A DNA stretch of 64,000 nucleotides from Castanea sativa (Eukaryota; Streptophyta; Magnoliopsida; Fagales; Fagaceae): positions 13,757,751 through 13,821,750 of the forward strand of contig NC_134020.1 in NCBI RefSeq assembly GCF_040712315.1, written 5' to 3'. A model generated the notes under the pieces. That model did no database searches. It was not told where the DNA came from and was given only the letters and a program-made list of their open reading frames with translations. Shown here piece by piece: positions 47,287 through 58,218 of this stretch. The translations under genes and the position numbers were made by a program. Position 1 is the stretch's first letter; the number at the start of each line of letters is the position of its first letter.

Positions 47287-48480
47287 ATCCGAGTTAATGA
47301 CCAGTAAAGCACTAATTTCCAGGCGCAATAAGAAATTAACTTTAATCAAGTTTATGGTCCGAGGACAAGACTTAACCAATTTCCTATTTGATTCTTAAGA
47401 TCAATAAGTTTAAATGTCAATTTTCCCAAAGTAGGAGGTCCGAGGACCCGGCATAACTAAGGTTCTGTTTAACAAATGACAAGACATCAATTTCCACAAG
47501 GTTTGTGGTTCGAGGACTACACTTAACCAAGTTTCTGTTTGATTCTTAAGAACAGTAGCCTCACATGTTAATTTTCCCAAAGTAGGAGGTCCGAGGACCC
47601 GGCATAACTAAGGCTCTGTATAACAAATGAAAAGATATCAATTTCCACAAGGTTTGTGGTCCGAGGATGACACTTGACCAAGTTTCTGTTTGATTCTTAA
47701 GAACAGTAGCCTCAAATGTTAATTTTTCCAAAGTAGGAGGTCCGAGGACCCGGCATAACTAAGGTTCTGTTTAACAAATGACAAAGACATCAATTTCCAC
47801 AAGGTTTGTGGTCCGAGGACTACACTTAACCAAGTTTCTGTTTGATTCTTAAGAACAGTAGCCTCAAATGTTAATTTCCCCAAAGTAGGAGGTCCGAGGA
47901 CCCGGCATAACTAAGGCTCTGTTTAACAAATGAAAAGATATCAATTTCCACAAGGTTTGTGGTCCGAGGACGACACTTGACCAAGTTTATGTTTGATTCT
48001 TAAGATCAGCAACTTCAAATGTTAATTTTTCCAAAGTAGGAGGTCTGAGGACCCGGCATAACTAAGGTTCTGTTTAACAAATGACAAGACATCAATTTCC
48101 ACAAGGTTTGTGGTCCGAGGACTACACTTAACCAAGTTTCTGTTTGATTCTTAAGAACAGTAGCCTCAAATGTTAATTTCCCCAAAGTAGGAGGTCCGAG
48201 GACCCGGCATAACTAAGGTTCTGTTTAACAAATGACAAAGACATCAATTTCCACAAGGTTTGTGGTCCGAGGACTACACTTAACCAAGTTTCTGTTTGAT
48301 TCTTAAGAACAGTAACTTCAAATGTTAATTTTCTCAAAGTAGGAGGTCCGAGAACCCGGCATAACTAAGGTTCTGTTTAACAAATGAAAAGATATCAATT
48401 TCCACTAGGTTTGTGGTCCGAGGACGACACTTAACCAAGTTTCTGTTTGATTCTTAAGAACAGTAGCTGCATGCGTCAGA
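47287..48480. repeat. Tandem array in element 2, ~151-bp unit, about 7 copies
   Basis: GGAGGTCCGAGGACCCGGCA-type blocks begin near 47435, 47586, 47738, 47889, 48038, 48190 and 48341 (period 150-152). Each alternates with a GTTTGTGGTCCGAGGAC block, so each unit is two diverged ~75-bp halves sharing GGTCCGAGGAC. Left edge is degenerate. Complement of the array in element 1. Confidence 0.93.
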
Positions 48481-48524
48481 GGTACTCATAACTTTGAAAT
48501 ATTAACTGACAAAAGCACATTTTA

Positions 48525-49860
48525 TTAATAATAATACCTTCTAAGATTATTTACATTCCACGGACGTGGTACAATTCTTTCGTCTAGGTCAGCTAGCCGA
48601 TATGACCCTATGCCTGCTACTGAAACAATGCGATAGGGGCCTTCCCAGTTGGGTCCCAATTTACCCCAAGCTGGGTTCTTAGAAGTGCCTACAACTTTCC
48701 TTAGTACAAGATCACCAGGTGCAAGTGGTCTTAGCTTCACGTGGGTGTCATATCCCCGTTTTAGCTTCTGTTGATAATAAGCCATTTGGACCATAGCTGT
48801 CTCACGTCGTTCCTCGAGTAAATCAAGATCTTTCTCCAGGAGTCCATTGTTATTCTCTGGGCTAAAGGAGCTCGTCTTTAGGGTGGGAAAACCAGATTCC
48901 AGAGGTATCACCGCCTCGGCTCCATAAGTCATAGAGAATGGCGTTTCTCCCGTGGACCTGCGCGGTGTGGTCCGATACGTCCATAGAACATGAGGGAGCT
49001 CTTCTACCCATCTGCCCTTCGCATCGTCCAACCTTTTCTTAAGCCCACTGACTATGACCTTGTTAACGGCCTCGGCTTGCCCATTTTCCTGAGGATACGC
49101 TGGGGTGGAGTATCTGTTTATGATACCCATGTCACCACAATATTGCCTAAAGGCCTTGCTGTCAAATTAAACGCCATTGTCGGAAATAAGTGTGTGTGGT
49201 ATACCGAATCTAGTGACAATATTTTTCCAGACAAACTTCTTGGAATCAATATCTCTGATATTTGCTAAGGGCTCGGCCTCAACCCATTTGGTGAAATAGT
49301 CTGTTCCCACAAGGAGCCATATTTTATTTTCTGCTGCTCTCGGAAATGGCCCCACTATGTCCAATCCCCATTGCGCAAAAGGCCAAGAACTGGAGAGAGG
49401 ATTAAGAACCCCACCAGGTTGATGAATATTAGGGGCAAACCTCTAGTATTGATCACATTTTTTGGCATAGTCCTGGGCCTCTCTCTGCATGTTGGGCCAC
49501 CAATAACCCTGAGTTAGAGCTCTGTGGGCTAAGGATCTTCCCCCAGTGTGGCTCCCACAAATTCCCTCATGCAGTTCCTCTAGTAATGCTTCCATTGATT
49601 CAGGGTGCACACACAACAAGTACGGTCCTGAAAAGGATCGTTTATACAGCTTCTGATCCTCAGATAGCCAAAAACGTGGCGCCTTTCGACGCACCTTCTC
49701 TGCTTCAGACTTGTCCTCAGGGAGGATGTTGTTCTTAAGAAAAGATACGACCGGGTCCATCCAACTAGGTCCAAACCTTATTAGATGGACGCGAGCCGCC
49801 CTGGCGGGGATAAGAGTTGGCTCCAGCAGATCCTCCACAAGGATAATCCTGGGCAAGTCC
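48525..49860 (-). pseudogene. Integrase of gypsy element 2
   Basis: HHCC part: ELHEGICGSHTGGRSLAHR near 49560, then CDQY where element 1 has CDQC, so one zinc ligand is lost. Core: WGLDIVGPFPR near 49360, ISDNG near 49180, NGQAEAVNK near 49070 carry D, D, E. C-terminal part reads GETPFSMTYGAEAVIPLE, LAPGDLVLRKV, PNWEGPYRIVS and ends NNLRRYYY at TAA 48525. Stops at 49443 and 49167, both where element 1 has Gln. Confidence 0.92.
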
Positions 49861-50262
49861 TGAGCCGAGGACGTTGCTAACGTAGCCAAGGAATCGGCAT
49901 GAGTGTTCCCACTCCTAGGGATGTGAGCTAAGAGAAAGGAGTCAAACTCTGCTTGCTGACGCTTGACCTGGACCAGATATTCTTGCATTCTTGTGTCCCT
50001 GGCCTCCATGGTCCCCATGACCTGGCTGACCACAAACTAAGAGTCCGAGAACGCATGGACTTCCTTTCCACCCATCTTATGTAGCATGTTCATGCCTACC
50101 AGAACTGCTTCGTATTCGGCTTCATTATTAGTAGCCAAGAATGATAACCTTAGAGATTTTTCAAAGATAATTCCCTACGGGAATATCAGAAAAAGTCCCA
50201 CACCAGACCCTCTCTGATTAGCTGCCCCATCCACATACATTTTCCAAGGCGAAGGCACTGCG
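49861..50262 (-). pseudogene. Second, archaeal-like RNase H (aRH) of element 2
   Basis: WKMYVDGAANQRGSGVG, NNEAEYEAVL and SGNTHADSLATLA match the domain of element 1 and follow the first RNase H without a frame change. Stops at 50175 and 50037. Confidence 0.88.
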
Positions 50263-51838
50263 GCCATGATCACACCAACTGATTTTCCATCCATGCGTGC
50301 TTCTTTTAGAGTCTCTTCTGGCAATGGTTCAGTAAACTCTGCCACCAAGTCAGCGAGGACCTGGCCCTTCACCGAGGTGCGAGGTTTGTATTTAACATCA
50401 AAAGCTCCTAATATGGTTCCCCACTTTGCTACCCTACCAGTGTAGTCGGCGCTGCGTAACACTGCCTTGAGAGGCAATTGGGTCAGAACCACCATAGTAT
50501 GAGACTGAAAATAATGAGGGAGTTTCCGCGTGGCATGAACTATGGCCAGAAGCGCTTTCTCCAAGAGCAAGTAGCGCACCTCGGCCTCATTCAAAGACTT
50601 ACTAACGTAGTAAACTGGTCTTTGCATCCCATTTTCATTCCTGATAAGGACCAGGCTGACCGCGTGTATGGCCACTGCCAGATAAGCAAACAAGACTTCG
50701 TCCGCCTCGGGGTGAGACAAAATGGGTGGCCGAGAAAGATATTGTTTAAGCTGCTGGAAAGCTAACACGCAGTCCTCGGTCCATTGAAACCCTTTCCACT
50801 TATTCAACAATTGGAAGAAGGGACGGCATCGGTCAGCTGACCGAGAAATAAACCTATTCAATGCGGCAATCATCCCGGTCAATTTCTGGATTTCCTTTGG
50901 GTTGCGAGGAGGCTGCAAGTCCTGAATAGCCTTCACCTGTGCTGGGTTTACCTCTATGCCTCTATGAGTGATCATGTACCCCAAAAACTTTCCAGACCCA
51001 ACGCCGAAAGAGCATTTTGAGGCATTAAGGCGCAGCTTGTACTTTCTTAACACCTGAAAGGTGTTAGCCAAGTCTCTCACGTGTGAAGGTATCGTTTTGC
51101 TCTTTACCACCATATCGTCTACGTACACCTCAATAGTCTTCCCAACTGATGTTCGAACATCCTGGTCATCATTCTTTGGTAAGTAGCCCCATCATTTTTC
51201 AAACCAAATGGCATGACCTTATAATGATAATTCCCCGTCGGAGTAATGAAGCCAGTCTTCTCTTGGTCCTCCAATGCCAAGGGAATCTGGTGGTAACCTT
51301 GGAAAGTGTCCAAAAACCTCATCCAAGGATGTCCGACAGTGGCATCCACCAGTTGATCAATACGCGGCATTAGGAACGAATCTTTGGAACAGGCCCTGTT
51401 TAGATCAGTAAAGTCTACACATACCCTCCACGTTCCATTCTTCTTTTTAACAACAACTATATAGGCCAACCACTCGAGATAGAAAACTTCTTTGATAGCC
51501 CCAGCCCTCTTGAGTTTAAACACCTCTTCCTTCACAGCCTCGGAATGTTCTCTGGAAGAGCGCCGAGGTGGCTGCCTTTTCGGAACGATAGCTGGGTTGA
51601 CATTTAAATGATGACAAATGAAGCTCGGATCGACGCCTGGAGCTTCGTAAGGATCCCACGCAAAAACATCAATATTGTCCTTCAGAAATTCTAATAATTC
51701 GATTTTCTCTTGGTGTGGCAAAAGTACGCCGACCTGGAAGAACCTCTCTGGATTATCAGCTACTGGAAACTTCTCTAACTCCTCACAATGTGTCTCCTTT
51801 CCTGTCACCATCCCAGATGAACCAGGAGCTGCTAACTG
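50263..51838 (-). pseudogene. pol: Reverse transcriptase and RNase H of gypsy element 2
   Basis: Starts after the leaky UAG in the gag-pro frame. Motifs: WRVCVDFTDLNRACSKDSF near 51415, FLDTFQGYHQI near 51310, MPFGLKNDGATYQ near 51215, YVDDMVV near 51120, SKCSFGVGSGKFLGYM near 50985, RNase H RPVYYVSKSLNEAE near 50610. A single-base loss between QLG and VYVDD (about 51128-51140) shifts the frame just before the catalytic YVDD. Residues are otherwise conserved with element 1. Confidence 0.92.
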
Positions 51839-51841
51839 CTA
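51833..51841 (-). promoter_or_regulatory. Predicted leaky stop (readthrough) signal, element 2
   Basis: TAG CAG TTA on the minus strand, directly ending an intact gag-pro frame and followed in the same frame by reverse transcriptase. Fits UAG-CAR-YYA, as does the element 1 copy (12005-12013). Confidence 0.8.
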
Positions 51842-53851
51842 TAAGTCTTTGGTGATTAAAGCCGAAGACTCGGCTTCTGTCTGATGCAGTACTGCAGCCG
51901 ATATGCACTGCCTGGCTACCGATTGGCTGCCGAGGATTTCCTCAACACATTCCCCCGAGGGGAATTTAACTTTAACATGTAAGGTAGAGGAGATAGCTCC
52001 AAGCGCGTGCAGCCAAGGCCTGGCGAGGATGGCTGTATATGGAGAGTACGCGTCAACCACAATGAAGTCCACCTCAACCGTTTTTGAGCCGGATTGAATG
52101 GGCAAACGGATCTGTCCCTTCGGCACAACGGCTCTCCCTTCAAAGCTTATAAGCGGTGAATCATAAGGAGTAAGATCTTTCAACTTCAACCTTAACCCCT
52201 TAAATAGATCAGGGTACATGATATCTGCACCGCTGCCCTGATCTATCATCACCCTCCTCACATCATAATTCCCTATCCTAAGCGTAACTACAAGGGCGTC
52301 GTCATGGGGCTGGATAGTCCCTACCTTATCCTCATCGGAGAATCCTAAGACGGGCAAAGTGCCCTTCAACCTCTTCGACCTGCTGCCCGCATCCTCGGCC
52401 TGAGAATGGGAAACCGCCATTACCCTAGTGGGACTTGAGCCGGTCCTACCAGGTGCAGCGAAGATAACATTGATTGTTCCCAATGCCGACCGAGTCGAAT
52501 TATTCCTCTGATTGTTTGAGCCGGACTGGCTGCCCTGACCAGTAGGTTGACACAAGTGCTGCTTCAGTTTTCCTTCACTGACAAGCTGCTCCAAATGGTT
52601 CCAAAGGGTCCGACAGTTCTCGGTAGTGTGGCCCACATCCTGATGGTACTGACAAAAGAGGTTCGAATTCCTTTTCGCAGGGTCTCCTGACATCTTACCA
52701 GGCCACTTGAAGAAGGGTTCCTTGCGAACTTTCTCCAGCAGCTGATGTACTGGTTCTCGGAATACAGTGTTCACGGCCTGAGGTGCCGCCGAGGCAGGCT
52801 GTCCAACGTAATCCCTCCTCGGCCTGTTATTGTGGTATCTGTCCGACCTGAAATCCCTTCTCTCCTGTGGGATAACCTTTTCCTTACCCTTTCCTTGCTG
52901 TTGGTCTTCCTCCACTCTCTTATACTCGTCAATACGGTCCATGAGGCGACGTACACTGCGGACAGGCTTTTTAGTCAAAGACTTTCTCAGGTCGTGATCA
53001 GTAGGAAGGCCTACCTTAAAGGTATTAAGTGCCACCTCATCAAAGTCGCCATCTATTTCATTAAACATCTCCCAATAACGGTCGGAGTATGCTTTCAACG
53101 TCTCTCCCTCCCTCATAGTCATGGATAACAGCAAGTCCAATGGCCGAGGGACTCTGCTACACGTAATGAACTGCGAGGCGAATGCTCTAGTAAGCTCCCC
53201 AAACGAACCTATAGACCCCGACTTAAGGCCGTTGAACCACCTCATAGCAACAGGTCCCAGGCTAGAGGGGAAAACTTTACACATCAGGGTCTCGTTGTAA
53301 GAGTGTACCGCCATCCTTTGGTTAAAGTGACTCACATGCTCCACCGGATCAGTCCGGCCATTATAGATGGTGAAAGTGGGCTGGGTAAACCTTTTGGGAA
53401 GCCTTCCTTTCTCAATCCTCCATGTAAATGGAGATTTGGAGAGTTGGTGCAACGCCCTACTCATAGCATCATTGCCTAAGCCCCTAGAATGAAGCTTCTT
53501 ACGTCTGCGAGTTGGTTGGTCGTCCTCCTCACCGGAGGACGTTGCACTGGTGGGAGAGCGCGACCTTGAGCTGTAGCCACCTCCCCTATCCTCCTCTGAG
53601 GAAGAATTAGATGAGGACGGTGAAAACCTATGCTTAGCACGGCGTAACCTTCTCTTCAAATGATTGATTTCCTCCTGCATGGATTTAGAACCCTCATCGT
53701 GGGTGGTGCTACCCCCCTCGTGAATATGGCTAGCGCCTGGGTATTCTGTATGGACACTTCCCTCACGGTCCCTTCGACGTTCAAGACGTTCGAAATGATC
53801 CTCCGGCTGTGATCCCTGTGACTCTGCATGGTGAGCACCTAAGCCTGCCAT
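51839..53851 (-). CDS. gag-pro: Intact Gag-protease of gypsy element 2
   Basis: A 670-codon frame without defect. The ATG is 48 nt inside the LTR-bounded interior, just past the primer-binding site, and aligns with element 1. N-terminal 140 residues are charged and Ser-rich; residues about 150-260 form the retrotransposon gag core (FTQPTFTIYNGRTDPVEHV, MRWFNGLKSG); the zinc knuckle CxYHxDxGHxTxxC is near residues 398-411; the aspartic protease is near 500-640 with active site DQGSGADIM at about 536 and ILARPWL downstream. Gag coats the RNA; the protease matures the polyprotein. No separate pro frame exists, so Gag and protease are made together and Pol probably only by readthrough of the UAG. 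Confidence 0.93.
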   Translation of the reverse strand: MAGLGAHHAESQGSQPEDHFERLERRRDREGSVHTEYPGASHIHEGGSTTHDEGSKSMQEEINHLKRRLRRAKHRFSPSSSNSSSEEDRGGGYSSRSRSPTSATSSGEEDDQPTRRRKKLHSRGLGNDAMSRALHQLSKSPFTWRIEKGRLPKRFTQPTFTIYNGRTDPVEHVSHFNQRMAVHSYNETLMCKVFPSSLGPVAMRWFNGLKSGSIGSFGELTRAFASQFITCSRVPRPLDLLLSMTMREGETLKAYSDRYWEMFNEIDGDFDEVALNTFKVGLPTDHDLRKSLTKKPVRSVRRLMDRIDEYKRVEEDQQQGKGKEKVIPQERRDFRSDRYHNNRPRRDYVGQPASAAPQAVNTVFREPVHQLLEKVRKEPFFKWPGKMSGDPAKRNSNLFCQYHQDVGHTTENCRTLWNHLEQLVSEGKLKQHLCQPTGQGSQSGSNNQRNNSTRSALGTINVIFAAPGRTGSSPTRVMAVSHSQAEDAGSRSKRLKGTLPVLGFSDEDKVGTIQPHDDALVVTLRIGNYDVRRVMIDQGSGADIMYPDLFKGLRLKLKDLTPYDSPLISFEGRAVVPKGQIRLPIQSGSKTVEVDFIVVDAYSPYTAILARPWLHALGAISSTLHVKVKFPSGECVEEILGSQSVARQCISAAVLHQTEAESSALITKDL

Positions 53852-53878
53852 AGTATCCCTACCTCTTCTAGACTAGAT

Positions 53879-53898
53879 TTCCCACAGACGGCGCCAAT
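53879..53898 (-). promoter_or_regulatory. Primer-binding site of element 2
   Basis: On the minus strand ATTGGCGCCGTCTGTGGGAA follows the LTR end. Confidence 0.8.
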
Positions 53899-54591
53899 TG
53901 TAAGTGCACAATTGCACCTGGACCCAAAGACAATCACGGGCTCAGGCCCAATGAGCCTTAAACAATAAGATTTGTAGAGTGTGGGCTTTAAACCTATGTT
54001 AGAAATGCTAGGATCTTGATAACAAGCTTTTATAAGCAATCACAAGTAAATAAAGAACGATAATGACAAATGGGTCTCCTCGGACTCAAGCCGAGGACTA
54101 TTTCTTTATTATTTCTCTTTCTTCCTTCAAAATTACAAGTTCTTAATTTCTTTCTTAGTTTTCCGATCCCCCTTTTCTTTGGCCTTTACCCCCCTTTTAT
54201 ACTTCCTTCCCTAATACTTTTTGAACTGTGACTAGAAGTTTCCACCTCACTGTTCAGGGGTCACCTCCCCATTAATGCGGCCAGGGAGGTAGGTGCAGAG
54301 CCTTTAATGCGGAGGTGGCAGCCTTTATTCTTGATATTTTCTTTAATACTGGTGCATCTAGAAGATTCAGGATGTCCCCTTTTAACCACTGGTCTCTCCA
54401 GAGTTGTGCTTTGACCTTCATAATGAAACTTTGAATTCTCTAGGGCTTTTCCGAGGAGAATCTCGTCCTCGGCTGTATCCTCAAACCCTCGGCGTATGGG
54501 CCGACTCATAGAGTTTAACCCTGGAGCAGGTCGGCCTCCATGTTACAGCCCAAAGGCCCATATGCCCATTTGGGCCCTTTTACTCCCCACA
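53899..54591 (-). repeat. 5' LTR of gypsy element 2
   Basis: Near-identical to 43096-43789. Minus-strand TATAAAA at 54195-54201, shared core at 54243-54323. Confidence 0.95.
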
Positions 54592-54596
54592 GTAGT

Positions 54597-55426
54597 TTTA
54601 ACATTACATGATAGTTCTTTCCAATATCACATGTGACAGTTCTTTTGTCACATTTAGTAATTCCTTTTTTTTTTTTTTCCACATTTAGCAGTTCTATTCT
54701 CACATCTTCTAGGCTTGTATATTTTGTTTTAGATTTTAGATCTATAAATTTTTATAGCCTTTAACATGATGAAAATGCTAGTCACAAATGTTTTTATAAA
54801 TTGCTGATGTAGTCAGTGGTCATTGACTTATTGTTATATAAAAAAGTTTGTAAGTAGTAGTTCCAGATGCGAACCAATAAGAACTTTCAACCTTAACGGT
54901 TTGTAAAAATATTGTAGAAAAGTTTGTTACTATAACATTACTCTAAAAAGAATTAATGATATTGTTGATAAGTCAAAAAATAACATGGGATTGTCATTCC
55001 CATTAATGATGATCCAAGCAAGTGTTATGATTGCGCGCATTGATGATGAAACATAACGAATGGATTAACGGTAACAAGTGAGCTGTGTACTTCAGAGCTC
55101 CCATTGATGACATACTAGCCATTGCTCATAAATGCTGGGATTCATTATCCATTAAGATAGGAAACAATTATAAAAGAAAGGAGGAATAACATAATCCAAA
55201 GGTACACAAAAATACTGACCCAAAAACCACTCTGAATCAATTTCTCTCTAAATAGCTTTCTCATTTTTTGATTTAAGCATTGGAGTATTTTTGGCAAACA
55301 CCACACCGGTGTATTACTCTTCTTTTCCAAACTTTCTTGCAGGTTTTTCACTGGAGACACGACTAACCACGAGATCGTCCATCCAGTGAGACGAGGTCCT
55401 CAATTTGGTGATTTTTCGCATCATCA
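54597..55426 (+). repeat. Flank and remnant 5' LTR of gypsy element 3
   Basis: The right end CATCATCA (55419-55426) precedes a primer-binding-like site, and a TATAAAAG box is at 55168, so the end of an LTR is present. Wording around 55280 (GCATTGGAGTATTTTTGGC) resembles 63515 (GCATCGGAGGGTTCTTGGC). The left end is not defined. 54597-54720 instead continues the sequence left of 43091, with TTTTGTCACATTTAGTA words repeated. Confidence 0.5.
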
Positions 55427-55446
55427 ATTTAGCACCGTCTATGGGA
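55427..55446 (+). promoter_or_regulatory. Primer-binding site of element 3 (degenerate)
   Basis: ATTTAGCACCGTCTATGGGA resembles ATTGGCGCCGTCTGTGGGGA of the other elements. Confidence 0.6.
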
Positions 55447-55505
55447 AACGGTGATCATTCAAGCCATCTTCCCTAAGTGATAAAAGAGAACCTCGTAGCA
55501 CGAGA

Positions 55506-58200
55506 TGGATGCCGAACAAGTTGCCCAACAAATTCAAAGCATGATAGCTAGCTTGGAGGAAGTGACTTGCAAGAATGAAGAACTAAGGAGAGTCACTAAA
55601 TCCCAGAATGAGGAATGATAGAGGGCCATGGAGAATCAGAATGAAGACGAGCATCGGAGGATCGAAGGAAACCATAATTAGGAAGGATCAGATAGCCAAG
55701 CCAATAAGAGGATAAGAGCGTCAGAAGAAAACTTGTCCAGAATGGAGAGCAAGCTTCGAAGTATGAGGAAGGAGATGGAGGAGCTCAGGAATGTAATAAA
55801 AGACGTTGTAGAGAACTTAGATGAAATGATTCAAAGGACGGATTCACCATTAACCTTAGAAGTGTTGAACCCTCCACTCCCACCAAAGTTTCGCCTTCCC
55901 CAATTGGAATCTTTTGACTGCTTAAGAGATCCCTTGGATCACATTGAGTCGTTCAAAACTTTGATGCTTTTGCAGATGACCCTAGATGATATAATGTGTA
56001 GGGCCTTCCCAATAATGCTGAAGGGCGTAGTTAGGGTGTGGTTTGGCAAGTTACCTTCAGGCACCATTGCAAACTTCGACCAGCTCAGCAAAGGTTTTGT
56101 TCGTCATTTCATTGGAGGACAATGATACAAGAAGCCAACTGGACATTCTTAACATACGCCAAGTAGAGGGAGAATCACTAAGGCAATATGTGACGTGCTT
56201 TAATAAAGAATTGCTACAAGTGGACGGAAGATCAAGTCATCCTGACGATCTTCCAAGCAGGATTACTATTAGGGGATTTCTTCTTTTCAATCACCAAAAG
56301 GCCGCCGAAAACGGTAGTAGAATTACTTCACAAGGCCCAGAAGTATATGAATATAGAGGATGCAGTGACCGCTAAAGTAGTGACAATCAAAAGGAAAAGA
56401 GACGAAGGAACCAGTCACAACCTTGACAGGAAGAAGGAAACACGGGGTATTGGGCATGCATTGGACAAAAAGAAGAACCTCCCAAATTGAAGACCTAAGT
56501 TTACTAGCTTCATTCCCCTAGTGATTCCCATCGAGCAAGTATTGTTGTAGATAAAAGACGAACCTTCTTTTTAATGGCCCAGACCCATTTACCCTCTAGC
56601 AGAAGTAAAAGGCAAAAACAAGTATTGTAGATTCTGATGGAAATATGCATGTACGCAGCAGAAAAATAATAGATCTACTTCATTCATAAAAGTTAACATG
56701 TACTATATAAGTTTCAGAATTTAAGAACAAGAGAGTGTATCTTGGAGCGAATTTCAAAACCGAAGATCAGAAGCACTTGGGAACATTTTCAATCTTCACT
56801 CCAATTCCACTAATGCCCAAGATGTGTGGTCTCTCAATCAGTTCCAAAGGGAGAAATGTCAAAGTGTCTAACACTAACTTGCACCACTTTGCAATAGTGT
56901 TCTTTTAATTCTCTACAGAAAATTTTGTATGTTTCTCCCTTTGTGTCTAACCAATTATCTAATTGGGCTGGCCTTTTGGGCATTTTCAATTGGGCTTAAG
57001 TGTGTGGCTTGGAGTGGGACCAAAATGGACCAATAAGACACTAGCTCCAATGGGCCTTGGGCTTTTCTGTCAACTCTTGACAAGTTCAAAGTTACCATTA
57101 ACTATATTTAATACCACTATATAAATATAGTTGCACTCTAGGCCTTATCTATAAATTATATCCCAAGACTTTATTGTACATGCAACCCCTTCATTAAAAT
57201 ATTCGTAGTAACACAAAGTCATGAATGTAGACTGCCACTTTGTAAATTACTACATCTTATCCTTGAGTACTTGGTTTAATCTATTAAAGTAATTTATTAT
57301 ATATTTATGAAATCCAATTCCATAAATATATATACTTTAGTAACTCCTTATTAAAGTGATTAGGCCTAACTCTCTAAATAATAGACCCATTAAATTTATC
57401 TCAAGGGAATATTTTGTATCTTCATTAAGAGATTATGAATTCCATCTTAAAAATATATGTTCCATCAACACTAAATGTGGTTGCCCAACATACTGAAGTT
57501 TTGACCGTTACTCTTGATCTCACTCTTGATATAAAGCAACCTACACCTCATGATCAAGTCCATTATTCTCTCAGGATTAAGAGTTCATGCAAATATAAGT
57601 CGTGAGTTTATTATTCATTTGACAGTCGTTGGAAAAATAATAAATCTCACGCGGTCCAGTTCAATATGTTTTAACTCTTAAAATATATCAACATACCAAC
57701 TAGAGATCTCCATTTCCATGATCAAGACAAATCATCTTAGTTGATATGTTATAGTCTTCGCAGATGAAATGCCCAATTTTCATCACCGACTACGAACTAC
57801 ATTTTGAGTTTACAAGAAACTTGTGATTTACATCTTCTGTGACTAAATCACATAAATCACATACAATGCATCTTATGGACTATATGATAATGTCCTAATA
57901 TTTATGTTACCATTATTTTTAGATAATAATAAAACAACTTTATTAAACACAACATTAAGTCATACATAATGTCATAAATAATAACATACATAGCATCATA
58001 CAGTAGGATTTAAGGGCATTAATCCTAATAGATTCCACCAAGACCATGGGCATCACACTAATGAATGCTGGCATCTAAAGGACCAAGTAGAAACCCTAAT
58101 CTGTTAGGGAAAATTGCAGAAGTTTGTATGAAAAACGGAGCCATATAGACGATAGAGGGATGAGAAGGATAGGGAACCAGAGACGGGGGGCAATAAAACC
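55506..58200 (+). pseudogene. gag: Gag of element 3, interrupted by a solo LTR
   Basis: ATG 55506 (MDAEQVAQQIQSMIASLEE), a coiled-coil start, stops near 55616 and 55678, then the gag core (PPKFRLPQLESFDCLRDPLDHIESF, MCRAFPIMLKGVVRVWFGKL) at 55860-56060, a shift near 56120 and RQVEGESLRQYVTCFNKELL. The zinc knuckle pattern CxFHxxxGHxTxxC begins at 56625, is interrupted after its third codon by the solo LTR and continues at 58036. Confidence 0.85.
56635..58030 (-). mobile_element. Solo LTR, ~1.4 kb family B, reverse orientation
   Basis: Plus strand starts TGATGGAAAT and ends AATCCTAATA; perfect duplications GATTC at 56630-56634 and 58031-58035. Complement matches 25837-27251 (for example the GTTGCCCAACATACTG block near 57480). 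Confidence 0.88.
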
Positions 58201-58218
58201 CCTATAGGAGAAATAAGG

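Larger units (their letters stand above)
43096..54591 (-). mobile_element. Gypsy element 2: complete, young Tat-type LTR retrotransposon
   Basis: An 11.5 kb element with LTRs 43096-43789 and 53899-54591 and perfect target duplications GTAGT (43091-43095 and 54592-54596). About 14 substitutions and one indel separate the LTRs by eye (about 2%), mostly transitions. Coding order on the minus strand is as in element 1. Gag-pro is intact; pol has one shift and four stops beyond the shared leaky UAG; the antisense gene (plus strand) has one shift and one stop. Recent, but probably not autonomous now. Confidence 0.95.

Noticed and set aside
47287..48480. CRISPR-like array
   Set aside because: Units are continuous tandem repeats without unique spacers, inside a plant retrotransposon.
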